DNA from: Streptomyces sp. S.PB5
GTDB taxonomy: Bacteria > Actinomycetota > Actinomycetes > Streptomycetales > Streptomycetaceae
Assembly (NCBI RefSeq): GCF_030403745.1
Contig: NZ_JAQMWP010000021.1
Location: 62,001-126,000, forward strand
DNA length: 64,000 nt
Reading direction: 5' to 3'
The position numbers were made by a program, and so were the translations under genes. A model generated the notes under the pieces. That model was given only the letters and a program-made list of their open reading frames with translations, was not told the origin of the DNA and did not search any database. Each line of letters begins with the position of its first letter. The first letter of the stretch is position 1. Positions 34,467-42,224 of this stretch are shown here, in pieces.

Positions 34467-35285
34467 GTGGCCTCCCGGATCCAGCGCCCGCGCAAGCGGC
34501 GCATGCTGTCGTTGACCGTACAGGGGACGGAGCAGCCCAGTCCGCACTTCATGACCGTCACGCTCGGCGGCAAGGACGTCCAGCACCTCCAACGCTCCGG
34601 CTTCGACCAGGCCGGACGTCTGTTCTTCGCCGATCCTGACGACGACGCTGCGGAGGTGTTACTGCCCACCAGCGAGCGGTGGATACTCCAGCTCACGCTT
34701 CGGGGCGGCAAGCAGCGTCCGCGGGTCAGGACATACTCGATCCGGCGCTTTCGGCCCGACGCGCCGGCGTTCGACATCGAGATCTCGCTCCACGCCGACG
34801 ATGGCCCCGGAGCGGCCGGCCCGGGCACCCGATGGGCGCGGGCCGCCGAGCCCGGCACCAGGGTCGCGTTCCTCGACGAAGGACACAGCTACGCGCCCGC
34901 CCCCGGCATGGCCTGGCAACTCCTCGTCGGTGACGAGAGCGCTCTTCCGGCGATCGCCGCCATCCTGGAACAGTCCTCGGCGGACCTGCCCGCCGAGGTC
35001 TTCCTGGAAGTCCCGTCGTCCGAGGACATCCGCAACGACATCACCGCGCCGCCCGGCAGCATCGTCCACTGGCTGCCCCGCACTGACGCCGGCGCGAAAC
35101 CCGGCACCCTCGCCCTGGACGCGGTGAAGCAGGCCCGTCTTCCCGACGGCCCCTTCTACGCCTGGACGGCCGGCGAGTCCTCGCTGGCCACGGGGATCCG
35201 CCGCCACCTGGTCGGCGAACGCGGCGTGGCGAAGTCCGATATCTCCTTCCGTGGCTACTTCAGTTACGGGCGCGCCAGCCTCTAA
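34467..35285 (+). CDS. Siderophore-interacting-protein-family FAD reductase
   Basis: This 272-residue protein starts at GTG 34467, preceded by GGAGGT 4 bases upstream; an earlier ATG at 34344 has no ribosome site and lies in the operator. The N-terminal FAD-binding barrel shows RVRTYSIRRFRPDAPAFDIE, where RxYS is the flavin-contact motif, and the C-terminal NAD(P)H domain has WQLLVGDESALPAIAAILEQ. Family members reduce ferric siderophores in the cytoplasm. Next to pobA it could instead act as a flavin reductase or electron carrier, but iron release is the default. Divergent from the AraC-type gene. Confidence 0.85.
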   Translation: MASRIQRPRKRRMLSLTVQGTEQPSPHFMTVTLGGKDVQHLQRSGFDQAGRLFFADPDDDAAEVLLPTSERWILQLTLRGGKQRPRVRTYSIRRFRPDAPAFDIEISLHADDGPGAAGPGTRWARAAEPGTRVAFLDEGHSYAPAPGMAWQLLVGDESALPAIAAILEQSSADLPAEVFLEVPSSEDIRNDITAPPGSIVHWLPRTDAGAKPGTLALDAVKQARLPDGPFYAWTAGESSLATGIRRHLVGERGVAKSDISFRGYFSYGRASL

Positions 35286-35320
35286 CCACCCCACCGCGAA
35301 ACCACACCTCATGGACCTTG

Positions 35321-35350
35321 CCTGTCGTTAAACGATCGTTTGACGACAGG
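35321..35350. promoter_or_regulatory. 30-bp near-perfect palindrome, candidate recombination or operator site
   Basis: The left arm CCTGTCGTTAAACGA pairs with the right arm TCGTTTGACGACAGG with one mismatch and no spacer. It lies 133 bp upstream of the serine recombinase start. With no loop it is a poor terminator for the preceding gene and looks more like a crossover or dimer-binding site (res-like) or an operator. Confidence 0.6.
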
Positions 35351-35482
35351 AGGTCGGGGCGTCCAATGAACCCGTGCAATCCGGGGGTTCGAGGCGGCGC
35401 GAATCCAATCAGATCCGATGGTCATTGCTGACAGGGTTTGATGACAGATAGGGTCCGATCCTCCGTACGGAAGGGGCCCTCG

Positions 35483-36400
35483 GTGGCGAACCTGGTCTAC
35501 AAGCGGGTCTCGACCGACCAGCAGTCCACCGCCCGGCAGGACCTCGTCCTGGGCGAGGCCGGGATCGAGGACCCGGTCTTCTTCGAAGAGGACCCGGGCA
35601 CCTCCAGCCAGCTCCACCCGCTCCAGCGCCCGAAGTTCGGCGAACTGCTCACCTACGCACGGCCGGGCGACACCGTGCACATCTCCGAAATGTTCCGCCT
35701 CGTGCGCGGCAACCAGCACATCCTCGACGTGCTCGACGTCCTGCACCGCGACCGCCTCGCCCTGCGCATCCACGACGGCGCGTTTTCCGCAATGGACCTC
35801 ACCGCCCGCCACCCGCGCACCGGCGAGCTGCTGTCCACCGTGAAGTTCATGGTGCAGACCCTCGCCGCCGCCGGCGAACTCCAGCGCGACCTCCAGCGCG
35901 AGCTGACCTACGACGGACTACGTGCTGCCGAGGCCAAGGGAGCGAAGGGCGGGCGCCGCCCCGCCGTCGCGACCGCGACGGCCGCCGACGTACGCACCGC
36001 GTACCTCGAAGGCCGCTCCATCGCCGCCCTCGCCCGCGACCGCGGCGTCAGCCGCGGCGCGATCCGGACCGCCGTCGCAGACCTCCTGCCCGACCACACC
36101 GCCAGCAAGGAGGACACGCCCGCCCCGGAAGTGCCGGTCACCCTCGACATGCCCGGCAAGGTCGCCGACTACCTCCGCACCACCGAGCTGGAGCCCGCCG
36201 AGCGCGCCGCGCTCAACCAGGGGACGACCGTACGGCGCGGCCAGGGCTACACCCTGCGCGTCAGCGCCGTCGCCGCCGTACACCGAGGGCTCCTCGCTCG
36301 CTGCCAGCCGCTCGACGGCGGCCAGGGCCTCCCCGCGGTCCCGGCCCAGCGCAAGGCCCGCCGCGAGTACGAGACCCGAGTCACGGCGCTCACGCCCTGA
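35483..36400 (+). CDS. Serine recombinase (resolvase/invertase family)
   Basis: This 305-residue protein starts at GTG 35483 (an ATG at 35441 is possible). The catalytic motif YKRVSTDQQST supplies the nucleophilic Ser; residues to about 145 form the resolvase catalytic domain (EMFRLVRGNQHILDVLDVLH, LLSTVKFMVQTLAAAGELQR). A helix-turn-helix (IAALARDRGVSRGAIRTAVA) follows, then an unusual C-terminal extension of about 110 residues of unknown role. It is probably the site-specific resolvase of the Tn3-type element whose transposase stump lies at 30956-32166, and the palindrome upstream may be part of its target. Confidence 0.85.
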   Translation: MANLVYKRVSTDQQSTARQDLVLGEAGIEDPVFFEEDPGTSSQLHPLQRPKFGELLTYARPGDTVHISEMFRLVRGNQHILDVLDVLHRDRLALRIHDGAFSAMDLTARHPRTGELLSTVKFMVQTLAAAGELQRDLQRELTYDGLRAAEAKGAKGGRRPAVATATAADVRTAYLEGRSIAALARDRGVSRGAIRTAVADLLPDHTASKEDTPAPEVPVTLDMPGKVADYLRTTELEPAERAALNQGTTVRRGQGYTLRVSAVAAVHRGLLARCQPLDGGQGLPAVPAQRKARREYETRVTALTP

Positions 36401-36649
36401 CCATGATCAATCTCAGCGCCAACCGCTGTACCGATGTTCCCCGAGGCCGGTCACCGACGGCGGTGCCGGTCACGCCGTGACCGACCTGGTCCACCTCGGT
36501 GCCGGCCACGCAACGGCTGTTGAGTACTGCCGTCGTCGTGCGGACGAGCGGTCACCGCTGCCTACAGCACATTGCCGCCGGGGGCCCGTCGGACGGCCCG
36601 GACAGCAGCCTGCCACCGTGCTCCAAGCCTTGCTGCCCGCAGGCCGACC

Positions 36650-37098
36650 CCACGCGACGCCGCTCTGCTGCTCGCCCGCACCCGCACCCTAGGGGACCAC
36701 CAGGTCGCCGCCTTGGACGTGGACGCCGACCCGGCAGCCGTCGCCCGGGCTCGTTCGGGCGCCATCCGGCAGCTGTCGTCCTGGAGACTGGGGGACCTCG
36801 ACTTCATCACCGAACTGGTGGTCAGTGAACTGGTCACCAACGCCATCCGCTACGACCGCCCCCCATCCGCCTGCGCCTGATCCGTGACCGTTCCCTCCTG
36901 TGCGAGGTGTCCGACGCCGGCAGCACCACCCCCCACCTGCGCCGAACCCGCACCTTCGACGAGGACGGACGCGGCCTGCTCCTCCTCGCCCAGCTCGCCG
37001 AGCGCTGGGGAATGCGCCACGCCCGGCAGGGCAAGACGGTCTGGGCCGAGCTGGGCGAGGAGAAGCACGCCGGGCCATGGGAGCCAGCCGTCCTTTAG
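36650..37098 (+). pseudogene. Anti-sigma/SpoIIE-type ATP-binding domain, frameshifted remnant
   Basis: DADPAAVARARSGAIRQLSS and LDFITELVVSELVTNAIRYD form the N-box region of a HATPase_c domain. One base is lost in the C-run near 36862, and the rest (IRLRLIRDRSLLCEVSDAGS, FDEDGRGLLLLAQLAERWG) continues in another frame to 37098. The upstream phosphatase part of the usual Streptomyces protein is missing. One lost C would also be compatible with a sequence error, but the truncation is real. Confidence 0.75.
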
Positions 37099-37165
37099 CT
37101 TGCGCCAGCGCATGTAGGGAGAATCCGCAGTTCTGATGAGTTCATCGTTTTCATTGCCGTAACTC

Positions 37166-37191
37166 TTGACGTGGCATTCCATCAAGCTTGA
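37166..37191 (+). promoter_or_regulatory. Candidate promoter/operator of the P450 operon
   Basis: In the AT-richer stretch before the P450 gene, TTGACG (37166-37171) could be a -35 box, and TCAAGCTTGA (37182-37191) is a perfect 10-bp palindrome whose half CTTGA also occurs at 37165-37169. No convincing -10 at ideal spacing was found. Confidence 0.3.
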
Positions 37192-37362
37192 GTATTTCGT
37201 CATTAGGGCGTTGTTGCGCTGACGGCGCCCGCCCGTGCACGGAATGGAGCGGGAACTCGCCGGGGCCGAGCTCTCGTCAGCTGAACGCGGACCGCTCGCC
37301 CGCCCCCCCACACACACCCGTCATCCCCCCGCCCGCTCACCGTCCCTTCAGGAGGGCCGTTC

Positions 37363-38547
37363 ATGCCCACGCGTACAGAGACTCCCGTCTACCACCCCGA
37401 CTTGTACTCGGCATCGGCCATCCGCGACACGTATCCGCACTACGCCGCGCTGCGTGAGCTCGGCCCCGTGGTCTGGCTGAGCAAGCACAAGGTCCACGCC
37501 CTGCCGCGCTACGCCGAGTGCAAACAGGTGCTGCTGGACGACGACACCTTCGTCTCCTCGGGCGGCGTCGGCCTCAACCCCGTCGCCAACCGCGTGGGCC
37601 AGGGCACCACGCTGTTCAGCGACGGCGAGGAGCACGCCCGCCGCCGCTCCCTGCTCGCGCACCGCCTCACTCCCAGGGCGCTGCGCACGATGCAGGACAC
37701 GGTCGACCAGCAGGCGGCCGCCGTGGTCGAGGCAGCTGCAGCCCGCCGAACGGTGGATGCGGTGGAGGTCGCCACGGCGCTGCCGATGTCGGTCGTCCCC
37801 GACCTGGTCGGCTGGCCCCAGCAGGGCCGCGAGGATCTGCTGCGCTGGGCCGGCGCCACCTTCGACGCGCTGGGCCCGCTCAACCGCCAGGCGGTACGCA
37901 CCCTCCCCGCGTCCCTCGGCATGCTGCGCTACGCGCGCGGTGTCGTCCGCGACCGGTCCGTGCTGGACGGCAGCATGGGCCACGACCTGCTGCGCGCCGC
38001 CGACGAGGGCCGGATCATGCCCGCCGAGTGCGTCACCATGATGATCGACTACCTGGCACCCTCCCTGGACACCACCATCAGCGCCATCTCCAGCGCGCTG
38101 TACCTGTTCGCCACCCACCCCGAACAGTGGCGCCTGCTGAAGGCGGACCCGGACCTCGTCCCGAAAGCGGTCAACGAGATCGTCCGCTACGAATCCCCGA
38201 TCCGCGCCTTCTCCCGCACCGCCGCCCGCGACACGGAACTGGCGGGCGTCGCCTTCCCCAAGGGCTCCCGGGTGCTGGTCCTCTACGGCTCCGCCAACCG
38301 CGACCCGCTGGAGTGGGACGACCCGGACACCTTCGACATCCGCCGCGACTCCGCCCGCCAACTCGGCTTCGGGCAGGGCACCCACGGCTGCGCCGGCCAG
38401 GGCCTGGCCCGCCTGGAGACCTCCGCGATACTCCGCGCCCTGGTCGAACGCGTCGACCGCATCGAGGTGACCGGCCCGCCCGAGTGGGCCCTGAACAACG
38501 TCATCCACCGCCTCGAGCGCCTGCCGCTCGAACTCATCCCCGCCTGA
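37363..38547 (+). CDS. Cytochrome P450, class I bacterial type
   Basis: This 394-residue soluble monooxygenase has the heme-ligand loop LGFGQGTHGCAGQ (Cys343), the K-helix ExxR in NEIVRYESPIRAFSRTA, and the I-helix APSLDTT with the acid-Thr pair for oxygen activation. Ferredoxin and reductase genes follow at 42 bp and by overlap, so the three form a complete electron chain. The substrate is not evident; small-molecule catabolism is suggested by the neighbourhood. A polar rather than hydrophobic N-terminus fits a cytosolic enzyme. Confidence 0.93.
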   Translation: MPTRTETPVYHPDLYSASAIRDTYPHYAALRELGPVVWLSKHKVHALPRYAECKQVLLDDDTFVSSGGVGLNPVANRVGQGTTLFSDGEEHARRRSLLAHRLTPRALRTMQDTVDQQAAAVVEAAAARRTVDAVEVATALPMSVVPDLVGWPQQGREDLLRWAGATFDALGPLNRQAVRTLPASLGMLRYARGVVRDRSVLDGSMGHDLLRAADEGRIMPAECVTMMIDYLAPSLDTTISAISSALYLFATHPEQWRLLKADPDLVPKAVNEIVRYESPIRAFSRTAARDTELAGVAFPKGSRVLVLYGSANRDPLEWDDPDTFDIRRDSARQLGFGQGTHGCAGQGLARLETSAILRALVERVDRIEVTGPPEWALNNVIHRLERLPLELIPA

Positions 38548-38589
38548 GCCCCGCCGCTCGCCCGTTCGAGGACAGCTGAGGACAGCACC

Positions 38590-38787
38590 ATGAAGATCTC
38601 CGTCGACCATCCCCGCTGCGAAGGCCACGGCCTGTGCGCCGACCAGGCACCCGATATCTTCAGCCTGGACGACGACGCCGAACTCACCTACCGCTTCGAG
38701 GGGACCGACGTCCCCGACGAGCAGCAGCCCGCCGCCCGAGCGGCCGTCAACGCCTGCCCGGTCGCCGCCCTGCGAGTCCTGTCGTGA
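38590..38787 (+). CDS. [3Fe-4S] ferredoxin of P450 system
   Basis: This 65-residue acidic ferredoxin has the pattern CEGHGLC near the start and CPVAAL near the end, where the second cluster Cys of a 4Fe ferredoxin is replaced (CxxHxxC...CP), typical of actinomycete P450 partners. It lies between its P450 and reductase; its stop overlaps the reductase GTG. Confidence 0.92.
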   Translation: MKISVDHPRCEGHGLCADQAPDIFSLDDDAELTYRFEGTDVPDEQQPAARAAVNACPVAALRVLS

Positions 38788-39941
38788 CCACACCGCGCTC
38801 GGTGCTCATCGTCGGCGAGTCTCTCGCCGGCACCACCGCCGCCCGCCACCTGCGCACCCTCGGCCACACCGGACCCCTCACGATCATCGGCGCAGAGGAA
38901 CACGGCGCCTGCTCGCGCCCGCCCCTGTCCAAAGCCGTTTTGAAAGACCCGGCCGCCGACGACACTCTCGGCCTGGCCCTCGATGGATTGGACGCCGACG
39001 TCATCCGCTCGCCCGCCGTCACCGCCGACACCTGGCACCGCACCGTCACAACTGCCGACGGCCGCCAGGTCGGCTACGACGCGCTGATCATCGCCACCGG
39101 CGCCAGCGCCCACCGCCTCGCCGCCTCCGGGCAGCGGGGCGAACTCGTCCTGCGCACCCTCGACGACGCCCGCCAGCTCCGCGCCCGCCTGGCCAACGCC
39201 GGCTCGGCGATCGTGGTCGGCGCCGGCTTCCTCGGCATGGAGGTGGCCAGCGCCTGCGCCGCTCGCGGCATCCCGGTGACCGTCGTGGACACCGACCGGC
39301 CACTGGAACGCATCCTCGGCGACCACCTGTCCGCCGCGATCACCACACGAGCCTCAGCACACGGCATCCGCTTCGTACAGGCCACCGGCTTCGCCATTCT
39401 GACCGGCGACCCCGTGAGTGGGGTGGCCCTCCCCGACGGCACTGAGCTCACCGCGGACCTGGTGGTCACCTGCGCCGGAGAAGCACCTTGCGTCGGCTGG
39501 CTGGCAGGGACGGGCCTCGCCGACCGCCTCGGTGTCGGTATCGACGATGCCTGCGCCACCACCGTGCCCGGCGTGTTCGCCGCCGGCGACGTCACCTACC
39601 TCCGCGGCGACGGCACACGGCCCGACCGGCGTGCGCCCTTCTGGTCCAACGCCGTCGCCCAGGGCAGGGCCGCAGCGGCCTCCGCCCTCGGTCTCCCACT
39701 GCCGGGACCAGCGCAGGACGACTACTTCTGGACTGAGGTCGCCGGTCTCAGCGTCAAGATCGTCGGCCGTCTGCCGCTCCTCGGCGAACCGACCACGGTG
39801 CAGGGCAACATGACCGACGGACGCGCACTGCTGACCTGGAGCCATGCCGACGGCACGTCGACGGCGGTCGCCTACGGACTGCGCAAACCGGTCGCCGCGC
39901 TACGGGCCTTGGCCGCAACGTCTTTGCCGCCGCCACCGTGA
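38784..39941 (+). CDS. NAD(P)H-dependent ferredoxin reductase (FAD)
   Basis: This 385-residue flavoprotein starts at GTG 38784, overlapping the ferredoxin stop. It has the N-terminal FAD motif VLIVGESLAGTTAARHLR, the pair SRPPLSKAVL, the NAD(P)-binding motif IVVGAGFLGMEVASACAARG and the FAD-contact GVFAAGDVTYLRG. It moves electrons from NAD(P)H to the ferredoxin encoded just upstream. The first glycine motif is GxSxxG-like rather than a strict GxGxxG, which is usual for this subgroup (GASLAG in many relatives). Confidence 0.92.
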   Translation: MTTPRSVLIVGESLAGTTAARHLRTLGHTGPLTIIGAEEHGACSRPPLSKAVLKDPAADDTLGLALDGLDADVIRSPAVTADTWHRTVTTADGRQVGYDALIIATGASAHRLAASGQRGELVLRTLDDARQLRARLANAGSAIVVGAGFLGMEVASACAARGIPVTVVDTDRPLERILGDHLSAAITTRASAHGIRFVQATGFAILTGDPVSGVALPDGTELTADLVVTCAGEAPCVGWLAGTGLADRLGVGIDDACATTVPGVFAAGDVTYLRGDGTRPDRRAPFWSNAVAQGRAAAASALGLPLPGPAQDDYFWTEVAGLSVKIVGRLPLLGEPTTVQGNMTDGRALLTWSHADGTSTAVAYGLRKPVAALRALAATSLPPPP

Positions 39942-39949
39942 CGGCGGCA
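39925..39949 (+). terminator. Candidate hairpin terminator over the reductase stop
   Basis: TGCCGCCG and CGGCGGCA can pair as an 8-bp stem with a 9-base loop that contains the stop codon. It is GC-rich without a T-run, as is common in Streptomyces. Confidence 0.4.
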
Positions 39950-40085
39950 GATGAGCGTCGCGACGTAAGGAAGCCACGGGCGTGGATATGGCCGGGGTGC
40001 TCTTCCGCGGCGCACCCGGCCGATCAACCGGGTCCCTGGGGACAAGCCCACCTTGATCCAGTACTACGCCTGCCGCGGCGGCTCA

Positions 40086-40412
40086 GGGAACTGGGCGAGA
40101 ACCGCAACGAGGACCTGCTCGAAACCCTCGCCCTCGACGCCGCGGACACCTTCACCCAGGACGAACTCGACTTCGCGCAAGTGCGGTTCCCCCCTGCCCA
40201 GCAGGCCGACTTCGACGCGCTCGGCCGGCTTCCGCAGACGCTCTGACCCATCCCCGAGCAGCGGGTGGCGCTGGCCACCGCGGCCATGCTCCGCCCGTTC
40301 ACCAGCGAGCTCCCGCAGGACGCGCCGGGCGACCGGATGGCGAACCGGCCCCGCCCGAGCGTCGCGTCGGCGACCACGGCGGCGCCGACCCGCTGCCCGC
40401 CCTCGCCGCCCC
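40086..40412 (+). pseudogene. Broken copy of part of the giant toxin-like gene
   Basis: This DNA closely matches 4276-4590 of the giant gene: ELGENRNEDLLETLALDAAD, TFTQDELDFAQVRF and FDALGRLPQTL are shared, then the TGG (Trp) codon of the giant gene is TGA here. Recognisable nucleotide similarity continues through the equivalent of AMLRPFTSE with an indel, and fades near 40412. It carries no start or end of its own. It shows that a second copy of the giant gene once existed here or that a segment was transposed about 36 kb. Confidence 0.85.
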
Positions 40413-40652
40413 ATTCTGCCGGCGAGAGCCGCACTCGGGCTGCCCTGTTCGGCTCAACACCAAGGACGCCTGTTCGCGGGCCTGGGCGCGAGCACCCTGC
40501 TGCTGGAGCAGATCAGAGTGACGTGCGGCGCCATATGACGGCCAGGATCGTCCGGCCTCTCCGTGCGCTGGGCGACCTCGACGTGGCCTGGCTGGTGCGG
40601 CGGCATCGTCCTGGACCGCGGTGTGGCCGAGTACCTGTCGGAATGAGCGGAG

Positions 40653-40820
40653 TCACCCCGCGACGACGGTCATCCGCTCGCTGATCTCGCGTGCCGTCCG
40701 CTGTACCTTCTGCGCGATCTCCGCCTCCGCCTCCGGGTACACCCGGGAGGCGAGGGCGGCCACGCTCACCGCTGCCACCACTTGCTCCTTCTCGTTGCGG
40801 ACGGGTGCCGCGATGTCCGA
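40653..40820 (-). pseudogene. IclR-family regulator C-terminal fragment
   Basis: The leftward frame encodes SDIAAPVRNEKEQVVAAVSV and YPEAEAEIAQKVQRTAREIS to a stop at 40653, the C-terminal effector-domain end of IclR regulators. All upstream coding sequence is lost at a junction with a carotenoid-oxygenase fragment near 40820. Confidence 0.65.
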
Positions 40821-40822
40821 CG

Positions 40823-41157
40823 GACTGGCCCGCCACGACTACCTCCTCGACCACACCACCGTCGTCGAAGGACCGGACGGCCTCACCAGCCCCGGTGAAC
40901 CGGTCTTCGTCGCCCGCGAGGACCCCCGCGGCGAGGACGACGGCTACTTGCTCTCGCTGTGGTGGAACCGGGCCACCGGCCTCAGCGAACTCCTGATCCA
41001 CGACGCCGCAGACCTGCGCCGCGTCCCGCTGTGCCGGGTCAAGCTCCCCAGCCGGGTCCCGTTCGGCTTCCACGGAAGCTGGGCCGACCACCAGACCCTG
41101 GACAGGGCTGTCGCCGCGTGCCGGAATGGTCAGTGGCTGCCCCCAGCGGTCACGTGA
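40823..41157 (+). pseudogene. Carotenoid oxygenase C-terminal fragment
   Basis: The rightward frame encodes VEGPDGLTSPGEPVFVARED, EDDGYLLSLWWNRATGLSEL and PSRVPFGFHGSWADHQTL, the C-terminal end of carotenoid cleavage dioxygenase (RPE65-like) proteins with the final metal-ligand region FGFHGSW. No 5' two thirds exist; the fragment begins at the IclR junction. Confidence 0.65.
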
Positions 41158-41395
41158 CCTCCGTACCGGCCCCGCAGGTCGGCAGGGAAACGCAGCCCTG
41201 ACACCGGCATCCGCGGCGTGATCTGCCTCCGGACGCGGCCGGGTGGCCGCCACCGTCGTCGCCTGGTCCCGCGTTCGTAGGAAATGGTGACGGATTTCCC
41301 GACCGACCGCACGTACTGGGACGGTGCCGATGACAGCACGGTTGCGTCCCATGGCCATACAGATCGGGGACGAACGTGAGGGCGGAGCTGTCGCC

Positions 41396-42124
41396 TCAGA
41401 CGTCGCTGAGGCGCAGGCCGGCGTGGGCCTTGTAGCGGCGGTTCACCGAGATCAGGTTGGCGACCAGCGACTCCACTTGGTGGGCGTTGCGCAGTCTCCC
41501 GCCGTACACGCCGCGTGCGCCCGGGAGGCGTGAGGCGAGTGCCTGAACGGTGTCGGTGGCGGCGCGCTCATCGCCCAGGACGAGTACGTCGGTGTCGATT
41601 TTCTCGATCTGCCGGTCTTCCAGAGTGACGGCGGACAGGTGGTGAAATGCGGCGGTCACCCGGGAGTCGGGCAACAGTACGGCAGCCTGTTGGGCGGCGC
41701 TGCCCTCCTCAGGCCTGAGCGCGTAGGCGCCCCTCTTGTCGAAGCCGAGGGGGTTGACACAGTCGATCACGATCTTGCCGACGAGTTCTGCGCGGAGCGT
41801 GGTCAGCAGCTCGGCATGCCCCTCCCAGGGGGTGGCGACGATCACCAGATCACTGTCGCGCGCGGTCGTGGCGTTGTCGGCGCCGCGGATGTCATTGCCG
41901 ATGGCTGCTGCCGTGGAGGCGGCCCGGGCAGCGTTTCGCGAGCCGATGATGACCTGTTGGCCCGCGTCGGCGAGCCGGTAGGCGAGGCCGCGCCCCTGTG
42001 GGCCGGTTCCGCCGAGGATGCCGACGACCAGGCCGGACACGTCGGGGAGGCGATGGGGATCGTTTCGAGTGGCTTCAGCGAGGGTGGGGGGACGGGTGCC
42101 GGCGGCTTCGTCGGGAGTCGTCAT
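41396..42124 (-). CDS. npdG: F420H2:NADP oxidoreductase
   Basis: This 242-residue enzyme transfers hydride between NADPH and cofactor F420. The N-terminal NADP motif GILGGTGPQGRGLAYRLADA is the NpdG signature, followed by VIIGSRNAARA, SDLVIVATPWEGHAELL, and KIVIDCVNPLGFDKRGAYAL. It is the last gene of a leftward operon that contains an F420-dependent oxidoreductase, so it probably regenerates reduced F420 for that enzyme. Local supply of F420H2 in a catabolic operon is distinctive. The ATG at 42124 follows the oxidoreductase stop by 100 bp. Confidence 0.88.
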   Translation of the reverse strand: MTTPDEAAGTRPPTLAEATRNDPHRLPDVSGLVVGILGGTGPQGRGLAYRLADAGQQVIIGSRNAARAASTAAAIGNDIRGADNATTARDSDLVIVATPWEGHAELLTTLRAELVGKIVIDCVNPLGFDKRGAYALRPEEGSAAQQAAVLLPDSRVTAAFHHLSAVTLEDRQIEKIDTDVLVLGDERAATDTVQALASRLPGARGVYGGRLRNAHQVESLVANLISVNRRYKAHAGLRLSDV

Positions 42125-42224
42125 GCTGTGGTCCTTGGCTCGTTCGGTTCGTTCTTCTGCGGCCCGGTGCCGTTCGTCGCCGGCGGGCTGCTCGGGCCGC
42201 GATGCGGGACATCGGCCGGCGCCG

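Noticed and set aside
35375..35410. A GGTTCGA-like stretch resembling a tRNA T-loop or attachment core ahead of the serine recombinase
   Set aside because: No acceptor or anticodon stems can be folded around it and no repeat of it was found at the other end of the region, so neither tRNA nor att site is supported.
36468..36482. Short GGTCAC/GTGACC hairpin after the recombinase as a terminator
   Set aside because: A 6-bp stem with a 3-base loop about 70 bases from the stop and no T-run is not enough to claim a terminator.
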